DNA of 64,000 bases from DASZIT01 sp963819695 (GTDB lineage: Bacteria > Actinomycetota > Acidimicrobiia > Acidimicrobiales > RAAP-2): contig CAWFXD010000003.1 in the NCBI GenBank assembly GCA_963819695.1, positions 248,001-312,000 on the forward strand, written 5' to 3'. Of this stretch, positions 1 to 9,166 are shown piece after piece. Under the pieces are notes generated by a model. It was not told the origin of the DNA and did no database searches. It saw only the letters and a list, made by a program, of their open reading frames with translations. The translations under genes were made by a program, and so were the position numbers. Numbering within the stretch: the stretch's first letter is position 1; each line of letters starts with the position of its first letter.

Positions 1-495
1 TCGGGCGCGGGGAACTCGACGTGGCGGTGACCAGCACCACCCCGGCGCGGTCGATCGATCGCCGCCACCCCGATCGACACCAAGCGCTTTGTGCTGGTGG
101 CTCCCCCGGCGATGATCCCGACCCGGCGGCTGGCATCGATCGGTCAGCTGGGATCGTGGCTGGTGGGGAAACCCTGGGTCGCCTACAGCGCCGAGCTGCC
201 CATGACCCGGCGGTTCTGGCTGTCCGGACTGGGCCGCCCGTTCGCCGCCGACCTCCGGCTCATCGCTCCCGACCTCCGGGCGGTGGTCGGCGCCGTCGAG
301 AGCGGGCACGGCATCAGCCTCCTCCCGACCTTCGTGTGCACCGATGAGCTGGCCGGCGGCCGCATCGCCGAGCTGTTCCCGGTGTCGGCCACCCTTCCCA
401 CCGAACCGTGGTTCGCCTGCACCCGGGTCGGAGACGTGGGTCGCGACCACATCGGCGCCTTCACCCGGAGGTTGGCGCTTCCGAGGGCCGGCTAG
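1..495 (+). pseudogene. LysR-family regulator, C-terminal part, frameshifted and cut by the window start
   Basis: The product reads as the effector-binding half of a LysR-type transcriptional regulator: a GELDVAVTS strand, then VLVAPPAMIP, and near the end the LysR-like ESGHGISLLPTF motif. The first part is in one frame and the rest in another. The join falls on a direct duplication of four bases (tcga tcga, positions 51-61). Removing one copy restores a continuous RSIAATPIDTK reading. The DNA-binding domain lies outside the window. The target is unknown. The 4-bp duplication may be a real mutation or an assembly error. Confidence 0.7.
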
Positions 496-559
496 CCGGG
501 CCGAGGTCGCCCCGCTCTCCCGGAGCGGAGGCCGGACCCCCCTTGTACCCTTTGCCCTC

Positions 560-1330
560 GTGAGCGATTTCCACCACGTGGCGGAGGAATACGACCGGAT
601 CGGCCCCGAGTACCAGGAGTCGAAACTGCTCCCCTTCCGCCTCCATATCGAGGAGCACACCGCCTTCGGGCTCCTCCCCGACCTGGCTGGGCTCTCGGTG
701 GTGGACCTGGCCTGTGGCGATGGCATCTACGCCCGCAAGCTCCGGCGGCGGGGTGCGGCCCGAGTGGTGGGGGTCGACATTTCGCCCGAGATGATCAACC
801 TGGCCCGGCGGGCCGAGGAGGCCACACCGCTCGGGGTCGAGTACGTCCTGGCCGACGTGGCCGACGTCCACCTGGACGCCCGCTTCGACATCGCCTTCTG
901 CTCGTTCCTGTTCAACTACGCCACCAGCCGGGCCGAGTTGCGCGCCCTTATCGAGAGTGTGGCCCGACTCGTCCGGCCCGGAGGCCTGGTCGTCGGCTGC
1001 AACGACTATCCCGACAATCCGCCGGCCCGGTTCGACGGCTACCGGCCGTACGGGTTCGTCAAGATCGGTGCGGCCGAGCCGGTGGAAGGCGGCACCATCA
1101 CCTACCGGTTCTTCAATCCCGACGGCACCCCGTTCGAGCTCGACAATTACTACCTCCCCACCGACGCCTACCGGGAGGAGTTCGCCGACGCCGGCTTCGC
1201 GTCGTTCGACTGGGTGATGCCCACGGTGTCCCCGGAGGGAAGGGACGCCTTTGCCCCCGGCTTCTGGGATGCCTACCTCGGGGCGCCGCCGATGGTGAGC
1301 TTTGTCGCCCGCGCCCGAACCGCGGAATAA
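560..1330 (+). CDS. class I SAM-dependent methyltransferase
   Basis: The product is 256 aa and carries a Rossmann methyltransferase fold: motif I VVDLACGDGIYA near residues 48-59, the acidic VGVDIS strand about 20 residues later, then DVADV and CSFLFNYA for the post-I motifs. The family methylates small molecules; no substrate can be read from the sequence. I chose GTG at 560 over the longer open frame because the methyltransferase homology starts there and a -10 box TACCCT lies at 546-551, eight bases upstream, so the mRNA is probably leaderless. It does not share an operon with the kinase downstream, as a hairpin separates them. Confidence 0.8.
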   Translation: MSDFHHVAEEYDRIGPEYQESKLLPFRLHIEEHTAFGLLPDLAGLSVVDLACGDGIYARKLRRRGAARVVGVDISPEMINLARRAEEATPLGVEYVLADVADVHLDARFDIAFCSFLFNYATSRAELRALIESVARLVRPGGLVVGCNDYPDNPPARFDGYRPYGFVKIGAAEPVEGGTITYRFFNPDGTPFELDNYYLPTDAYREEFADAGFASFDWVMPTVSPEGRDAFAPGFWDAYLGAPPMVSFVARARTAE

Positions 1331-1405
1331 GCCCAGGTGAGGCGGTTGTCAGGCGGCAAATGACCGCCGGGTCCGCGGGGGGATCGAAGGCGGGTGGCCC
1401 CCGAG

Positions 1406-1428
1406 GCCCCGGGCTGGGGACCCGGGGC
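1406..1428 (+). terminator. GC-rich hairpin after the methyltransferase
   Basis: A perfect 8-bp inverted repeat (GCCCCGGG / CCCGGGGC) with a 7-nt loop lies between the methyltransferase stop and the kinase gene. It has no T-tract, so it is at best an actinobacterial-style terminator. Confidence 0.4.
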
Positions 1429-1521
1429 GGATTCACCCTTACAAGACTGCCCCGAAATGCCGATGTATCCCTGGTGGCGGCTCAGCCAGTCTGAGCGCGC
1501 CGAGACAAGGGACGTCAGAGC

Positions 1522-4402
1522 GTGACCGAACCAAGAGGACGATTCCTACGGCGGTGGGAGAACTGGGGCCTACGCACCAAGGGCCTCGCCGTCGTCGCCG
1601 TCCCCTTGGCCGCTCTCGCCCTGACCGGCGGGGTGTTCGCCGGCTTTCAGCGGCAGGATCAACAGGCCACCCAGCTGGTCAACCACAGCCAGGCGGTGCG
1701 GACCGCGATCCAGGCCGTCACCGTCGATCTGGTCAACGCGGAGACCGGGGTGCGGGGCTATCTGCTGACCCGTCAGGACTCTTTCCTCCAGCCGTTTCTG
1801 GAGGCCCAGGCGAGCACCAACGCCGACATCAGCCAGCTGACCAGTTTGGTGAAGGAGGATCCCAGCGAAGAGGCCCGCGCTCAGCGGGTGAAGTCGCTGG
1901 CCGCGGTCCGGCTGACCCACCTCCAAGCGCTGCTGGCTGCCACCTCGGTGCCCGCTTCAGCCGAACTCGGACTCCTGGCCGAGAGCAAGGTCTCCATGGA
2001 CGCCGTCCGGGGCGAGCTCAGCGTGATGGACGGCGTCGAAGCCGGATTGCAGGCATCCCGCACCTCGGACCGCAGCCGCATCACCCACTGGTTCAACGTG
2101 GCCATCGCCGTGGTGATCGGCCTCGGCCTGGCCGGCGGCTTCGTCGCCTCGCTGCTCTTCGGCATCAGTGTCTCCCGGCGGGTGAGACGGCTGCAGGAGA
2201 ACGCCGATCGCCTGCAGGATGAAATCCCCCTCACCGATCTCCCATCGGGAGATGACGAGGTGGGCCGGTTGGGTGCCGCCTTGGGGAACGCCAGCGTGTT
2301 GCTGTCCGAGAAGAGTCGGGGCCTGCGTGACGCCCAGGACTTTCTCGACCACCTGATCACCGCCAGCCCGGTTGTGGTGCTCCGCGTCGCCCAGGTGGAC
2401 GAGGCGACCAACGACTGGCGGGCGGTATACGTCAGCGCCAACGCGGAACGGATCTTCGGGTACACCCCCGACGAGATCATCGCCGATCCGGACTTCTTGT
2501 TACTGGTCCACCCCGACCATCGTCGAAGCTTGGATGAAGCCTTTTTGGCTGCGGTCCAAGACGGCGGGGCCGAGCTCGAGTTCCGGCTTCGCGGCAAAGC
2601 CGGCGACTATCGGTGGGTACGGGGCACCCTCCACAGCGAACCGACTGAATCGGGGAAGACCACCGCCATGCTCGGCTATCTGCGGGACGTGACCGAGCGC
2701 AAGGCCATGGAGGCGGACCTGGTCGGAGCCCGCCAGGCCGCCCTCGAGGCGGCCCGGATCAAGTCCGAGTTCCTGGCCAACATGAGCCATGAGATACGCA
2801 CCCCCCTCAACGGCGTCATCGGGATGACCGGGCTTCTCCTCGACAGCCCGCTCACCCCCGAGCAGCGCGAGTACGCCGAAACGGCTCGGACCTCGGGCCA
2901 ATTGCTGCTCCGGGTCATCAACGACATCCTCGACTTCTCCAAAATGGAGGCTGGACGGATGCAGATCGAGACGCTCGACTTCGAACTGCGAGCGGTGGTG
3001 GAGGAAGGTGTCGATCTGTCGGCCGAGCAGGCTCGGGCCAAAGGCCTCGAGCTGTCCACCGTCATCGACCCGGAGCTCCCCTCCGATGTCTCGGGAGACC
3101 CTGGACGGCTTCGTCAGATCCTGCTCAATCTGGTCAGCAACGCGGTGAAGTTCACCGACGCGGGCGAGGTGGTGGTCCGGGTCCGGTCCGACGACGCCGG
3201 TCCCGGGGAGTCCGGCCGGGTCCGTTTCGAGGTGGCCGACACCGGCATGGGCCTCAGCCCCGAAGACCGGGCCCGGCTGTTCCAGAGCTTCTCCCAGGTC
3301 GACGCGTCCACATCTCGGCGATTCGGTGGCACCGGGCTGGGCCTGGCCATCTGCCGTCAACTGGTCGAACTGATGGGCGGGCGGATCGGGGTGGAGAGCC
3401 ATCCCGGGCGGGGCTCGACCTTCTGGTTCGTCCTCCCGCTGCCCGCCGTGTCATCCACCCCTCGCCCACCTCTGGGCAATCCCAACCTCACCGGCACCCG
3501 GGTGGCGGAGGCGCAGGCCAAGCACCGCCCCCGCGTCCTGTTGGTCGAGGACAACCCGGTGAGTCAGATGGTGGCCGCCCGCAATCTCGAGAAGCTGGGC
3601 TACCTGGTGGAGGTGGCGGCCAACGGACTCGAGGCCCTCGACGCGGTGGACCGGCAGTCCTACGCGATGGTGCTGATGGACTGCCAGATGCCGGAGATGG
3701 ACGGTTATGTCGCCACCGCAGAAATCCGCCGGCGGGAAGCCGGCGGCGCCCACCTCCCCATCATCGCGCTGACGGCGGGGGCGATGAGCGACGACCAGGA
3801 GCGGGCGTTGGCTGCGGGCATGGATGACTACCTGGCCAAACCCCTGATCGTCGAAGACCTGGCCGCGGTGGTCGAGCGGTGGGTGCCGATCCCCGACCCG
3901 GTCGCGACCCAGACGGTCGCCGATGGCGGCCCGGTCCCGCCGGAACTCTCGGACACCAACGACCGGTCGGACGGCGACCCGGCTGACCTCGACCCGGCTG
4001 ACCTCGACCCGGCAACGGTCGCCGGCCTGCGTGACGTCGGCGGGACCCAGTTGCTCGACGACCTTGTCTCCCTGTTCCGCGAAGACATCGACCGCTATCT
4101 CGACGCTGCTCGCTCACGCGCTGGCCGACCACGACCCGGGGACCCTCCGCCGGGCCTCCCACGCCTTCAAGGGCAGCAGCGCCAATTTGGGTGCCATCCG
4201 CCTGGCCGCGATCGCCGCCCAGATCGAGGGGCTGGGGGAAGCCGGGGACCTCGAGGGAGTCCGGGCCCTCCAACCCTCGCTGGCCACGCTTTGCCGTCGG
4301 GCCCTCGACGCCCTGTCCGAGGAGACGAGACGGTCGCAGTCCCCGCCCCAAGCTGAGCTCTCAACCCGCGAAGGGATCGAAGCCCTTCCCCGCCCTGACT
4401 AG
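1522..4402 (+). CDS. hybrid sensor histidine kinase (CHASE3-HAMP-PAS-HisKA-HATPase-REC-Hpt) with a frameshift before Hpt
   Basis: A membrane-bound hybrid two-component kinase of about 960 aa. In order: TM1 near residues 20-40; a CHASE3-type sensor with an ETGVRGYLLTRQ motif (about 70-90); TM2 near 190-215; HAMP; PAS (about 270-390); HisKA with SHEIRTPLNG; HATPase with GGTGLGLAI; and a receiver domain with MDCQMPEMDG as the phospho-acceptor site. The C-terminal Hpt helix with the phospho-acceptor histidine (HAFKGSSANLGA) is in the +1 frame relative to the rest. The shift lies near 4104-4112, where removing one base gives a continuous YLDALAHALA. As written, the main frame runs to 4356 and loses Hpt. 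The restored stop overlaps the convergent dnaB stop. No cognate regulator is adjacent. Confidence 0.8.
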
Positions 4403-5787
4403 ATCCGGGCCATGTTGTCGAAGCGGGCGTACTGACCGATGAAGGCCAGGCGGGTCATCCCGGTGGGACCGTTTCGATGCTTGGCCACGATGATCTCGGC
4501 CATCCCCTGATTCTCGTTCGAGTCGGGGTTGTAGATCTCGTCGCGGTAGAGGAACAACACCACGTCCGAGTCCTGTTCGATCGAACCCGACTCCCGGAGG
4601 TCGGCGAGCATAGGACGCTTGTCCTGACGGGCTTCCAGGTTCCGGGACAACTGGGAGAGGGCAACCACCGGCACCTCGAGCTCGCGGGCCAGGATCTTCA
4701 GGCCGCGGCTGATCTCCGACACTTCGACCTGGCGGTTCTCCGCGCCGTGCCGGCCGGTCATGAGTTGGAGGTAGTCGACGACCACCAGCCCCAGCCCCTC
4801 CCGGCTCTTGAGTCGTCGGGCCCGGGCCCGGATATCCATGACGGTGAGGTTCGGATTGTCGTCGATGAAGATCGGGGCCTCGCTCATCCGGCTGATGGCG
4901 TTGCCGATCTTGGTCCAGTCGGCGTCGTGGAGCTTGCCGGTCCGCATTCGGGAAGCATCGACCTTGGCCTCGGAGCAGAGCAGGCGCTGGGTCAACTCCA
5001 TGTGGCTCATCTCCAGCGAGAAGAGGAGCACCGGCTTGTTGAGCTTGATGCCGGCATTGGCCACCATCCCCAGGGCGAAGCTGGTCTTTCCCATGGCCGG
5101 ACGGGCACCCACCACGATCAGGTTGGAGGGTTGCAACCCGGCCAACTGCTCGTCCAGATCGGTGTAACCGGTGGCCAGACCGGTGATGGCCTCGCCCCGG
5201 CTGAACAACACCTCCAGGTGGTCGAGGCTCTGGCCGAGGAGATCGCGGAGGGGGGTCATCGAGTCCACCACCCGGCGCTGGGCCACATCGAAGACCAGGC
5301 TCTCCGCCCTGTCCAGTACGTCGGAGACGTCCTCGGGAAGGCTGTAGCCCAACTCGGTGATCTCCCCCGCCACCGAGACCAACCGGCGGAGGAGGGCGTG
5401 CTCCTCGATGATCTTGGCGTAGTTCTCGGCGTTGCCGATCGACGGGGTATTGGCTTGCAGGGAAACGAACACCGACGGGTCGCCGATGCTCTCGAGCAGC
5501 CCCCGGCGCCGGAGCTCCTCGGTGACCGTCACCCAGTCAGCCGGTTCCCCCTGGCTGTAGAGCGAGGTGATGGCCGAGAAGATGTGGCCGTGGGACTGCT
5601 TGTAGAAATCCTCCGGATTGCAGAATTCCATGGCCGAGGAGATGGCGTCGCGGGACAACAGCATGGCTCCCAGCAGCGACTCTTCGGCTTCGAGGTTGTG
5701 GGGCGGGATCCGGCCTGTGGGTCCGCCCCGGCTGCTCGGCGTAGAGATGAGACCGCGCGGGCGGATGTCGTCGAATGCCTGAACCAT
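4399..5787 (-). CDS. dnaB: replicative DNA helicase DnaB
   Basis: 462 aa, normal length with no intein. The N-terminal scaffold domain begins PPHNLEAEESLLGAML, followed by a RecA-like ATPase with Walker A GARPAMGKTSFAL, Walker B VVVDYLQLM, and the helicase H4-type run SQLSRNLE...DLRESGSIEQD. It is the hexameric 5'-3' helicase that unwinds DNA ahead of the replisome. It is the last gene of the rpsF-ssb-rpsR-rplI side but sits 330 bp behind rplI, so it probably also has its own promoter. The DnaB loader candidate dciA is elsewhere in this window. Its stop codon overlaps that of the convergent kinase. Confidence 0.98.
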   Translation of the reverse strand: MVQAFDDIRPRGLISTPSSRGGPTGRIPPHNLEAEESLLGAMLLSRDAISSAMEFCNPEDFYKQSHGHIFSAITSLYSQGEPADWVTVTEELRRRGLLESIGDPSVFVSLQANTPSIGNAENYAKIIEEHALLRRLVSVAGEITELGYSLPEDVSDVLDRAESLVFDVAQRRVVDSMTPLRDLLGQSLDHLEVLFSRGEAITGLATGYTDLDEQLAGLQPSNLIVVGARPAMGKTSFALGMVANAGIKLNKPVLLFSLEMSHMELTQRLLCSEAKVDASRMRTGKLHDADWTKIGNAISRMSEAPIFIDDNPNLTVMDIRARARRLKSREGLGLVVVDYLQLMTGRHGAENRQVEVSEISRGLKILARELEVPVVALSQLSRNLEARQDKRPMLADLRESGSIEQDSDVVLFLYRDEIYNPDSNENQGMAEIIVAKHRNGPTGMTRLAFIGQYARFDNMARI

Positions 5788-6118
5788 GGTGCTCTAACCC
5801 TGACTGGTAATGCCTGTGGACGTCGAGAGCGTCTTCCTGCGGATATCAGGCGCCAGGACTGTGGAGCAACGGTGGACAGGTCCGAGGAAATGGGGACATC
5901 TTCTGATCATCTTCCGATGATCCCGGGGGGGTGTGACACCGCGGGTTCGGGGCTGTCGGTATGAGCGGTCAGCGGACGCGCAAAACCACGGAGAGAGCCG
6001 AACAGCTTCACCGCCCGCGCCGCCTCCACGGAGAAATCCTAGTGACGCCCGGGCACCGGACCGGGGATCCCGGCCGGGGTACGACCGGGCGATCGACAGC
6101 CGCCGCCGCCCGGCGGGA
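5788..6118. other. 330-bp gap between rplI and dnaB
   Basis: No convincing gene. On the minus strand a -10-like TAGGAT (complement of 6039-6044 region) could start a dnaB transcript with a long leader. GATCCCG near 6065 and CGGGATC near 6115 form a GC-rich dyad just after rplI and could terminate the upstream operon. Confidence 0.35.
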
Positions 6119-6577
6119 TCAGGCGTTGGCTGCCACCTCGAGGGTCAGTTCGAAGACCACACCGCCGAGCAGTTCGACCCGGACGTTGTGGGTACCGACG
6201 GTCTTGATCGGTTCGCTGAGCACCAGGTTCTTCCGGTCGACCACCGCCCCGGTCTGCGCCTCGACAGCCTTCACGATGTCCGCGGTGGAAACCGAACCGA
6301 AGAGCTTGCCGCCGGGACCGGACCTGGCGGGCAGGACAATGGTGTTGCCGACCAGGGTGCGGGCCACCGTCTCGGATGACTCCCGATCCCGGGCGTCCCG
6401 CAGATCGCGCGACTTCCGCATGGCCGCGGCCTGACCCTCGGTGCCGGCCGAGGCGGCAATCGCCTTGCCCGACGGGAACAGGTGATTGCGGGCGAAACCA
6501 CCGGACACATCGATGATGTCGCCGCGCTTTCCCACCCCGTCGACATCACTGCGCAGCAGCACTTTGACGTTGGCCAT
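6119..6577 (-). CDS. rplI: 50S ribosomal protein L9
   Basis: 152 aa. It starts MANVKVLLRSDVDGVGKRGD and continues with VSGGFARNHLFPSGKA, the conserved L9 N-domain that binds 23S rRNA, then a long helix and a C-terminal domain (TVGTHNVRVELLGGV). The start at 6577 is preferred over a longer open frame because L9 begins here and GGAAGGCGAGG precedes it as a ribosome-binding site. It begins one base after the rpsR stop, so the two are probably translationally coupled. Confidence 0.96.
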   Translation of the reverse strand: MANVKVLLRSDVDGVGKRGDIIDVSGGFARNHLFPSGKAIAASAGTEGQAAAMRKSRDLRDARDRESSETVARTLVGNTIVLPARSGPGGKLFGSVSTADIVKAVEAQTGAVVDRKNLVLSEPIKTVGTHNVRVELLGGVVFELTLEVAANA

Positions 6578-6578
6578 C

Positions 6579-7143
6579 TCAGGCCTCGCCTTCCGGGCTG
6601 ACAGCCTCGGCTTCGGCCTCGGGGGCCGCCGCCGCGCCGTTTCCGGCCGCGATGTCGTCATCCACGCCCGCTTCGGTCACGACATCATCGACCGGCGCCC
6701 CGAAGGCGACCTCGTCGGTCATGCCGGCCACCGCGGCCAACGTCCCCTGGGTGTCATCGGAATCGGAGCGGGGCCGGCCCCGGCCCTGCCCGCCCCCGTA
6801 GCCGCCGCCTCCATCGCGATCCCGACCCCGGCCGCCGCGCCCACCCGGGCGCTCGGTGGTGGTCCGCTGGGTGTACGGCAACAGCACCAGCTCACGGGCA
6901 GTCTTGATGGCGAGGGCAATGTCGCGCTCGATGTTGGGCACAGTTACCCGACACCCGGCGGGCCCGGATCTTCCCCCGGTCGCTCATGTACTTGCGGAGC
7001 ATGTTGACGTCCTTGTAGTCAACCCACTCGATGCGGTCCTTGCAGATGGCGCACGGCTTCTTCTTGATGCGCCGCCCGGTGTCCTTGGGGGCCCGGCGGG
7101 TGTTGCTGTTGCTGCTGCTTCCACGATCGTTGTTGCGCGGCAT
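6579..7143 (-). CDS. rpsR: 30S ribosomal protein S18 with a long RG-rich and acidic C-terminal extension; frameshifted
   Basis: The S18 core is present in two frames. The first gives KPCAICKDRIEWVDYKDVN...GNCAQH; the second gives ERDIALAIKTARELVLLPYTQR, where S18 normally ends. One extra base near 6936-6938 (a GGG run on the + strand, CCC in the gene) separates them. After LLPYTQR the second frame stays open for roughly 90 more residues: an R/G-rich stretch (GGRGGRGRDRDGGGGY) and then an Ala/Asp/Glu-rich tail ending just before rplI. S18 is essential and binds S6, so the shift is more likely a sequencing error than inactivation. The Cys pair CAIC is a known feature of the zinc-binding S18 form. 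Confidence 0.85.
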
Positions 7144-7145
7144 GA

Positions 7146-7640
7146 CTAGAAGGGCTCCTCGCTGTATCCGTAACCGGCGTCGCCGGTATTGCCGCCGCCC
7201 GACGGGGCCGAACTCCGGCCGCCGCCCTCGGGGGCTCCGCCTCCGCCGCCGCCCTGCCCGCCTTGGCTGGGCCCGCGACGCTCGTTCTTGGTGATCTGCG
7301 CCGTCGCCCATCGGATGCTGGGGCCGATCTCGTCAGCCACCACCTCCACCTTGGACCGCTTGTCGCCGTCGGGGGTCTCCCAGCTGCGCTGCTCGAGACG
7401 CCCGGTGACGATCACCCGGGAGCCACGGGTCAGGCTCTCGGCGACGTTCTCCGCCATCTCCCGCCAACACACGATGTCGAAGAACGAGGTGGCCTCTTCC
7501 CATTCCTGGGTCTGGCGATTCTGCCAACGACGGTTGACGGCCAACCCGAAGCTGGCGGTGGCCTGACCGGTATTGGTGAACCGGAGCTCGGGATCGCGGG
7601 TGATGTTTCCGACCAGAGACACGGTGTTTCCGTTTGCCAT
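7146..7640 (-). CDS. ssb: single-stranded DNA-binding protein
   Basis: 164 aa. The OB fold occupies residues 1-110 (VSLVGNITRDPELRFTNTG, SFFDIVCWREMAENV, RVIVTGRLEQRSWE). A Gly-rich flexible linker follows, ending in the acidic tip EEPF that recruits replication and repair partners. The usual tip is DDIPF, so this is a slight variant. It lies between rpsF and rpsR, with a 2-nt gap to rpsR, the standard rpsF-ssb-rpsR arrangement. Confidence 0.97.
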   Translation of the reverse strand: MANGNTVSLVGNITRDPELRFTNTGQATASFGLAVNRRWQNRQTQEWEEATSFFDIVCWREMAENVAESLTRGSRVIVTGRLEQRSWETPDGDKRSKVEVVADEIGPSIRWATAQITKNERRGPSQGGQGGGGGGAPEGGGRSSAPSGGGNTGDAGYGYSEEPF

Positions 7641-7643
7641 TGC

Positions 7644-7991
7644 TCAACCCTCCTTGGACGACGCGGCGGCAACTGCGGCGCGCTCGGCCCGGCGGCCGGC
7701 CACCTTGTCCGGCAACCGCATGACTTTGTGGCGGATGACCTCGTCGGCCAGGACCAGGATCCGTTCCATGTCGGCCACCGCCGGGGGCTCCGCGGTCAAC
7801 TCGATGACCACGTAGTAGCCCTCGCGCTTGTGATCGACCTCGTAGGCGAAGGTGCGCTTGCCCCACCGTTCGACCCGCCCGGAGGTGCCACCCTTGGCCT
7901 GCAGGGCGCCGAGCGCCCGATCGAGTACTCCGTTCACCGAGGCCTCATCGGCCGCGGCGTCAAAGATAACCATTGCTTCGTATGGCCGCAT
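7644..7991 (-). CDS. rpsF: 30S ribosomal protein S6
   Basis: 115 aa. MRPYEAMVIFDAAADE opens the S6 ferredoxin-like fold, and KRTFAYEVDHKREGYYVVIEL is the second conserved stretch. S6 pairs with S18 in the 30S platform. The start at 7991 has GGGAGGTGAG a few bases upstream and agrees with the family N-terminus; a 17-residue longer reading has no support. Three bases separate it from ssb, so the two are cotranscribed. Confidence 0.97.
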   Translation of the reverse strand: MRPYEAMVIFDAAADEASVNGVLDRALGALQAKGGTSGRVERWGKRTFAYEVDHKREGYYVVIELTAEPPAVADMERILVLADEVIRHKVMRLPDKVAGRRAERAAVAAASSKEG

Positions 7992-8070
7992 GTGCGGCTC
8001 ACCTCCCTCTGGATCGGGCGCTGGACACCCGAGCCCCAGCATTTGGGGCAGGTCGGAACTGAACTGGGAA

Positions 8071-8087
8071 CCACGCCTCGGGCGTGG
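8071..8087 (-). promoter_or_regulatory. hairpin in the rpsF leader / panB terminator region
   Basis: A perfect 7-bp inverted repeat (CCACGCC tcg GGCGTGG) lies between panB and rpsF. It could terminate panB or form part of the rpsF mRNA leader. A -10-like TAGAGT (complement of 8105-8110) upstream would place it inside the rpsF leader. Bacterial rpsF leaders often bind the S6:S18 dimer, but I cannot confirm that motif here. Confidence 0.35.
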
Positions 8088-8153
8088 CCGGAACGACGGA
8101 GGACACTCTAGTCGGTGGGTGGTGGTCCACCTCCCAGCCGGTCGGTCGGTTGC

Positions 8154-8987
8154 CTAGTGGTACACCTCGGCGTCGGACGGGAAGGCCCCGGATCGGACAT
8201 CGGCGGCATAGGCAGCCACGGCTTCGGTGGCCGCGGTGGCCAGTTCCGCGTAGCGCCGGACGAACTTGGGGGTGGTGGGGTTCAGGCCCAGGAGGTCATG
8301 GAAGACGAGGACCTGGCCGTCGCAACCGGGTCCCGCCCCGATCCCGATGGTGGGGATGTCGAGCTGCTGGGTGATGGTCGCCCCCAGACCCTCGGGGACT
8401 CCCTCGAGGACGATGGCGAAGCAGCCGGCGGCGGCGATGGCCTTGGCGTCGGCGGCCAGGGCTTCGGCGGCGGCGTCCCCCTTCCCCTGGACCCGGTAGC
8501 CACCCATGGCGTGCACCGACTGGGGGGTGAGCCCGAGGTGGCCCATCACCGGAATCTCGGCTGACACCAGGGCCTCGATCATCGGGACCCGTTTGCGGCC
8601 CCCTTCCAGCTTCACGGCTTCGGCGCCGGCCCGGATGAGGGCGGCGGCGTTTCTCACCGTGTCAGCGGTGTCGATGTGGTAGCTCAGCCACGGCAGGTCG
8701 CCCACGATCAGAGGCCTGGGCTTGGCCCGGGCCACCGCCGCGGTGTGGTGGACCATGTCGTCGATGGTCACCTGGAGGGTGTCCTCGTAACCCAGGACAT
8801 TGTTGGCCAATGAATCGCCGACCAGGATCACGTCCACGCCGGCGGCGTCGGCGATGCGGGCCCCGGGGGCGTCGTAGGCGGTGACCATCACGATGGGCTG
8901 ACGGCCGTCACGGCGCTTGGTGGCGCGAAGGCTGGGGACGGTGATCGGCGCGTGGGCCTGGACCGGCGCCGTCGGGGTCTCGGGCAT
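8154..8987 (-). CDS. panB: 3-methyl-2-oxobutanoate hydroxymethyltransferase (PanB)
   Basis: 277 aa TIM-barrel enzyme that adds a one-carbon unit from methylene-tetrahydrofolate to 2-oxoisovalerate, the first committed step of pantothenate and CoA synthesis. Family motifs are clear: VMVTAYDAPGARIADAAG, VGDSLANNVLGYEDTL, the Mg-binding and active-site run EAVKLEGG, GHLGLTPQSVHAMGGYRVQGK, and PTIGIGAGPGCDGQVLV. The ATG at 8987 is preceded by AGGAGG at good spacing. panC and panD are not in the window. It runs in the same direction as rpsF with a 160-bp gap. Confidence 0.96.
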   Translation of the reverse strand: MPETPTAPVQAHAPITVPSLRATKRRDGRQPIVMVTAYDAPGARIADAAGVDVILVGDSLANNVLGYEDTLQVTIDDMVHHTAAVARAKPRPLIVGDLPWLSYHIDTADTVRNAAALIRAGAEAVKLEGGRKRVPMIEALVSAEIPVMGHLGLTPQSVHAMGGYRVQGKGDAAAEALAADAKAIAAAGCFAIVLEGVPEGLGATITQQLDIPTIGIGAGPGCDGQVLVFHDLLGLNPTTPKFVRRYAELATAATEAVAAYAADVRSGAFPSDAEVYH

Positions 8988-9166
8988 GGTAGTGATCCTC
9001 CTGATCGGCCGTCCAGCGCCTTTGGGGGCTGCCGGCGGCATGGTCGACACCCGGAAGGTGTCACAGAAGACTGCTGCGCTCCAAAGGTTAGTGGCTGGTT
9101 GCCACCGGGGTGGCTCGGCTGCGTTCGGAGGGACGGGGGCGACCAGAGCCGCGGCTGCCTCGGGGC

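Noticed and set aside
4477..5964. 495-aa plus-strand frame opposite dnaB
   Set aside because: It is antisense to an unmistakable dnaB gene; long opposite frames are common at high GC.
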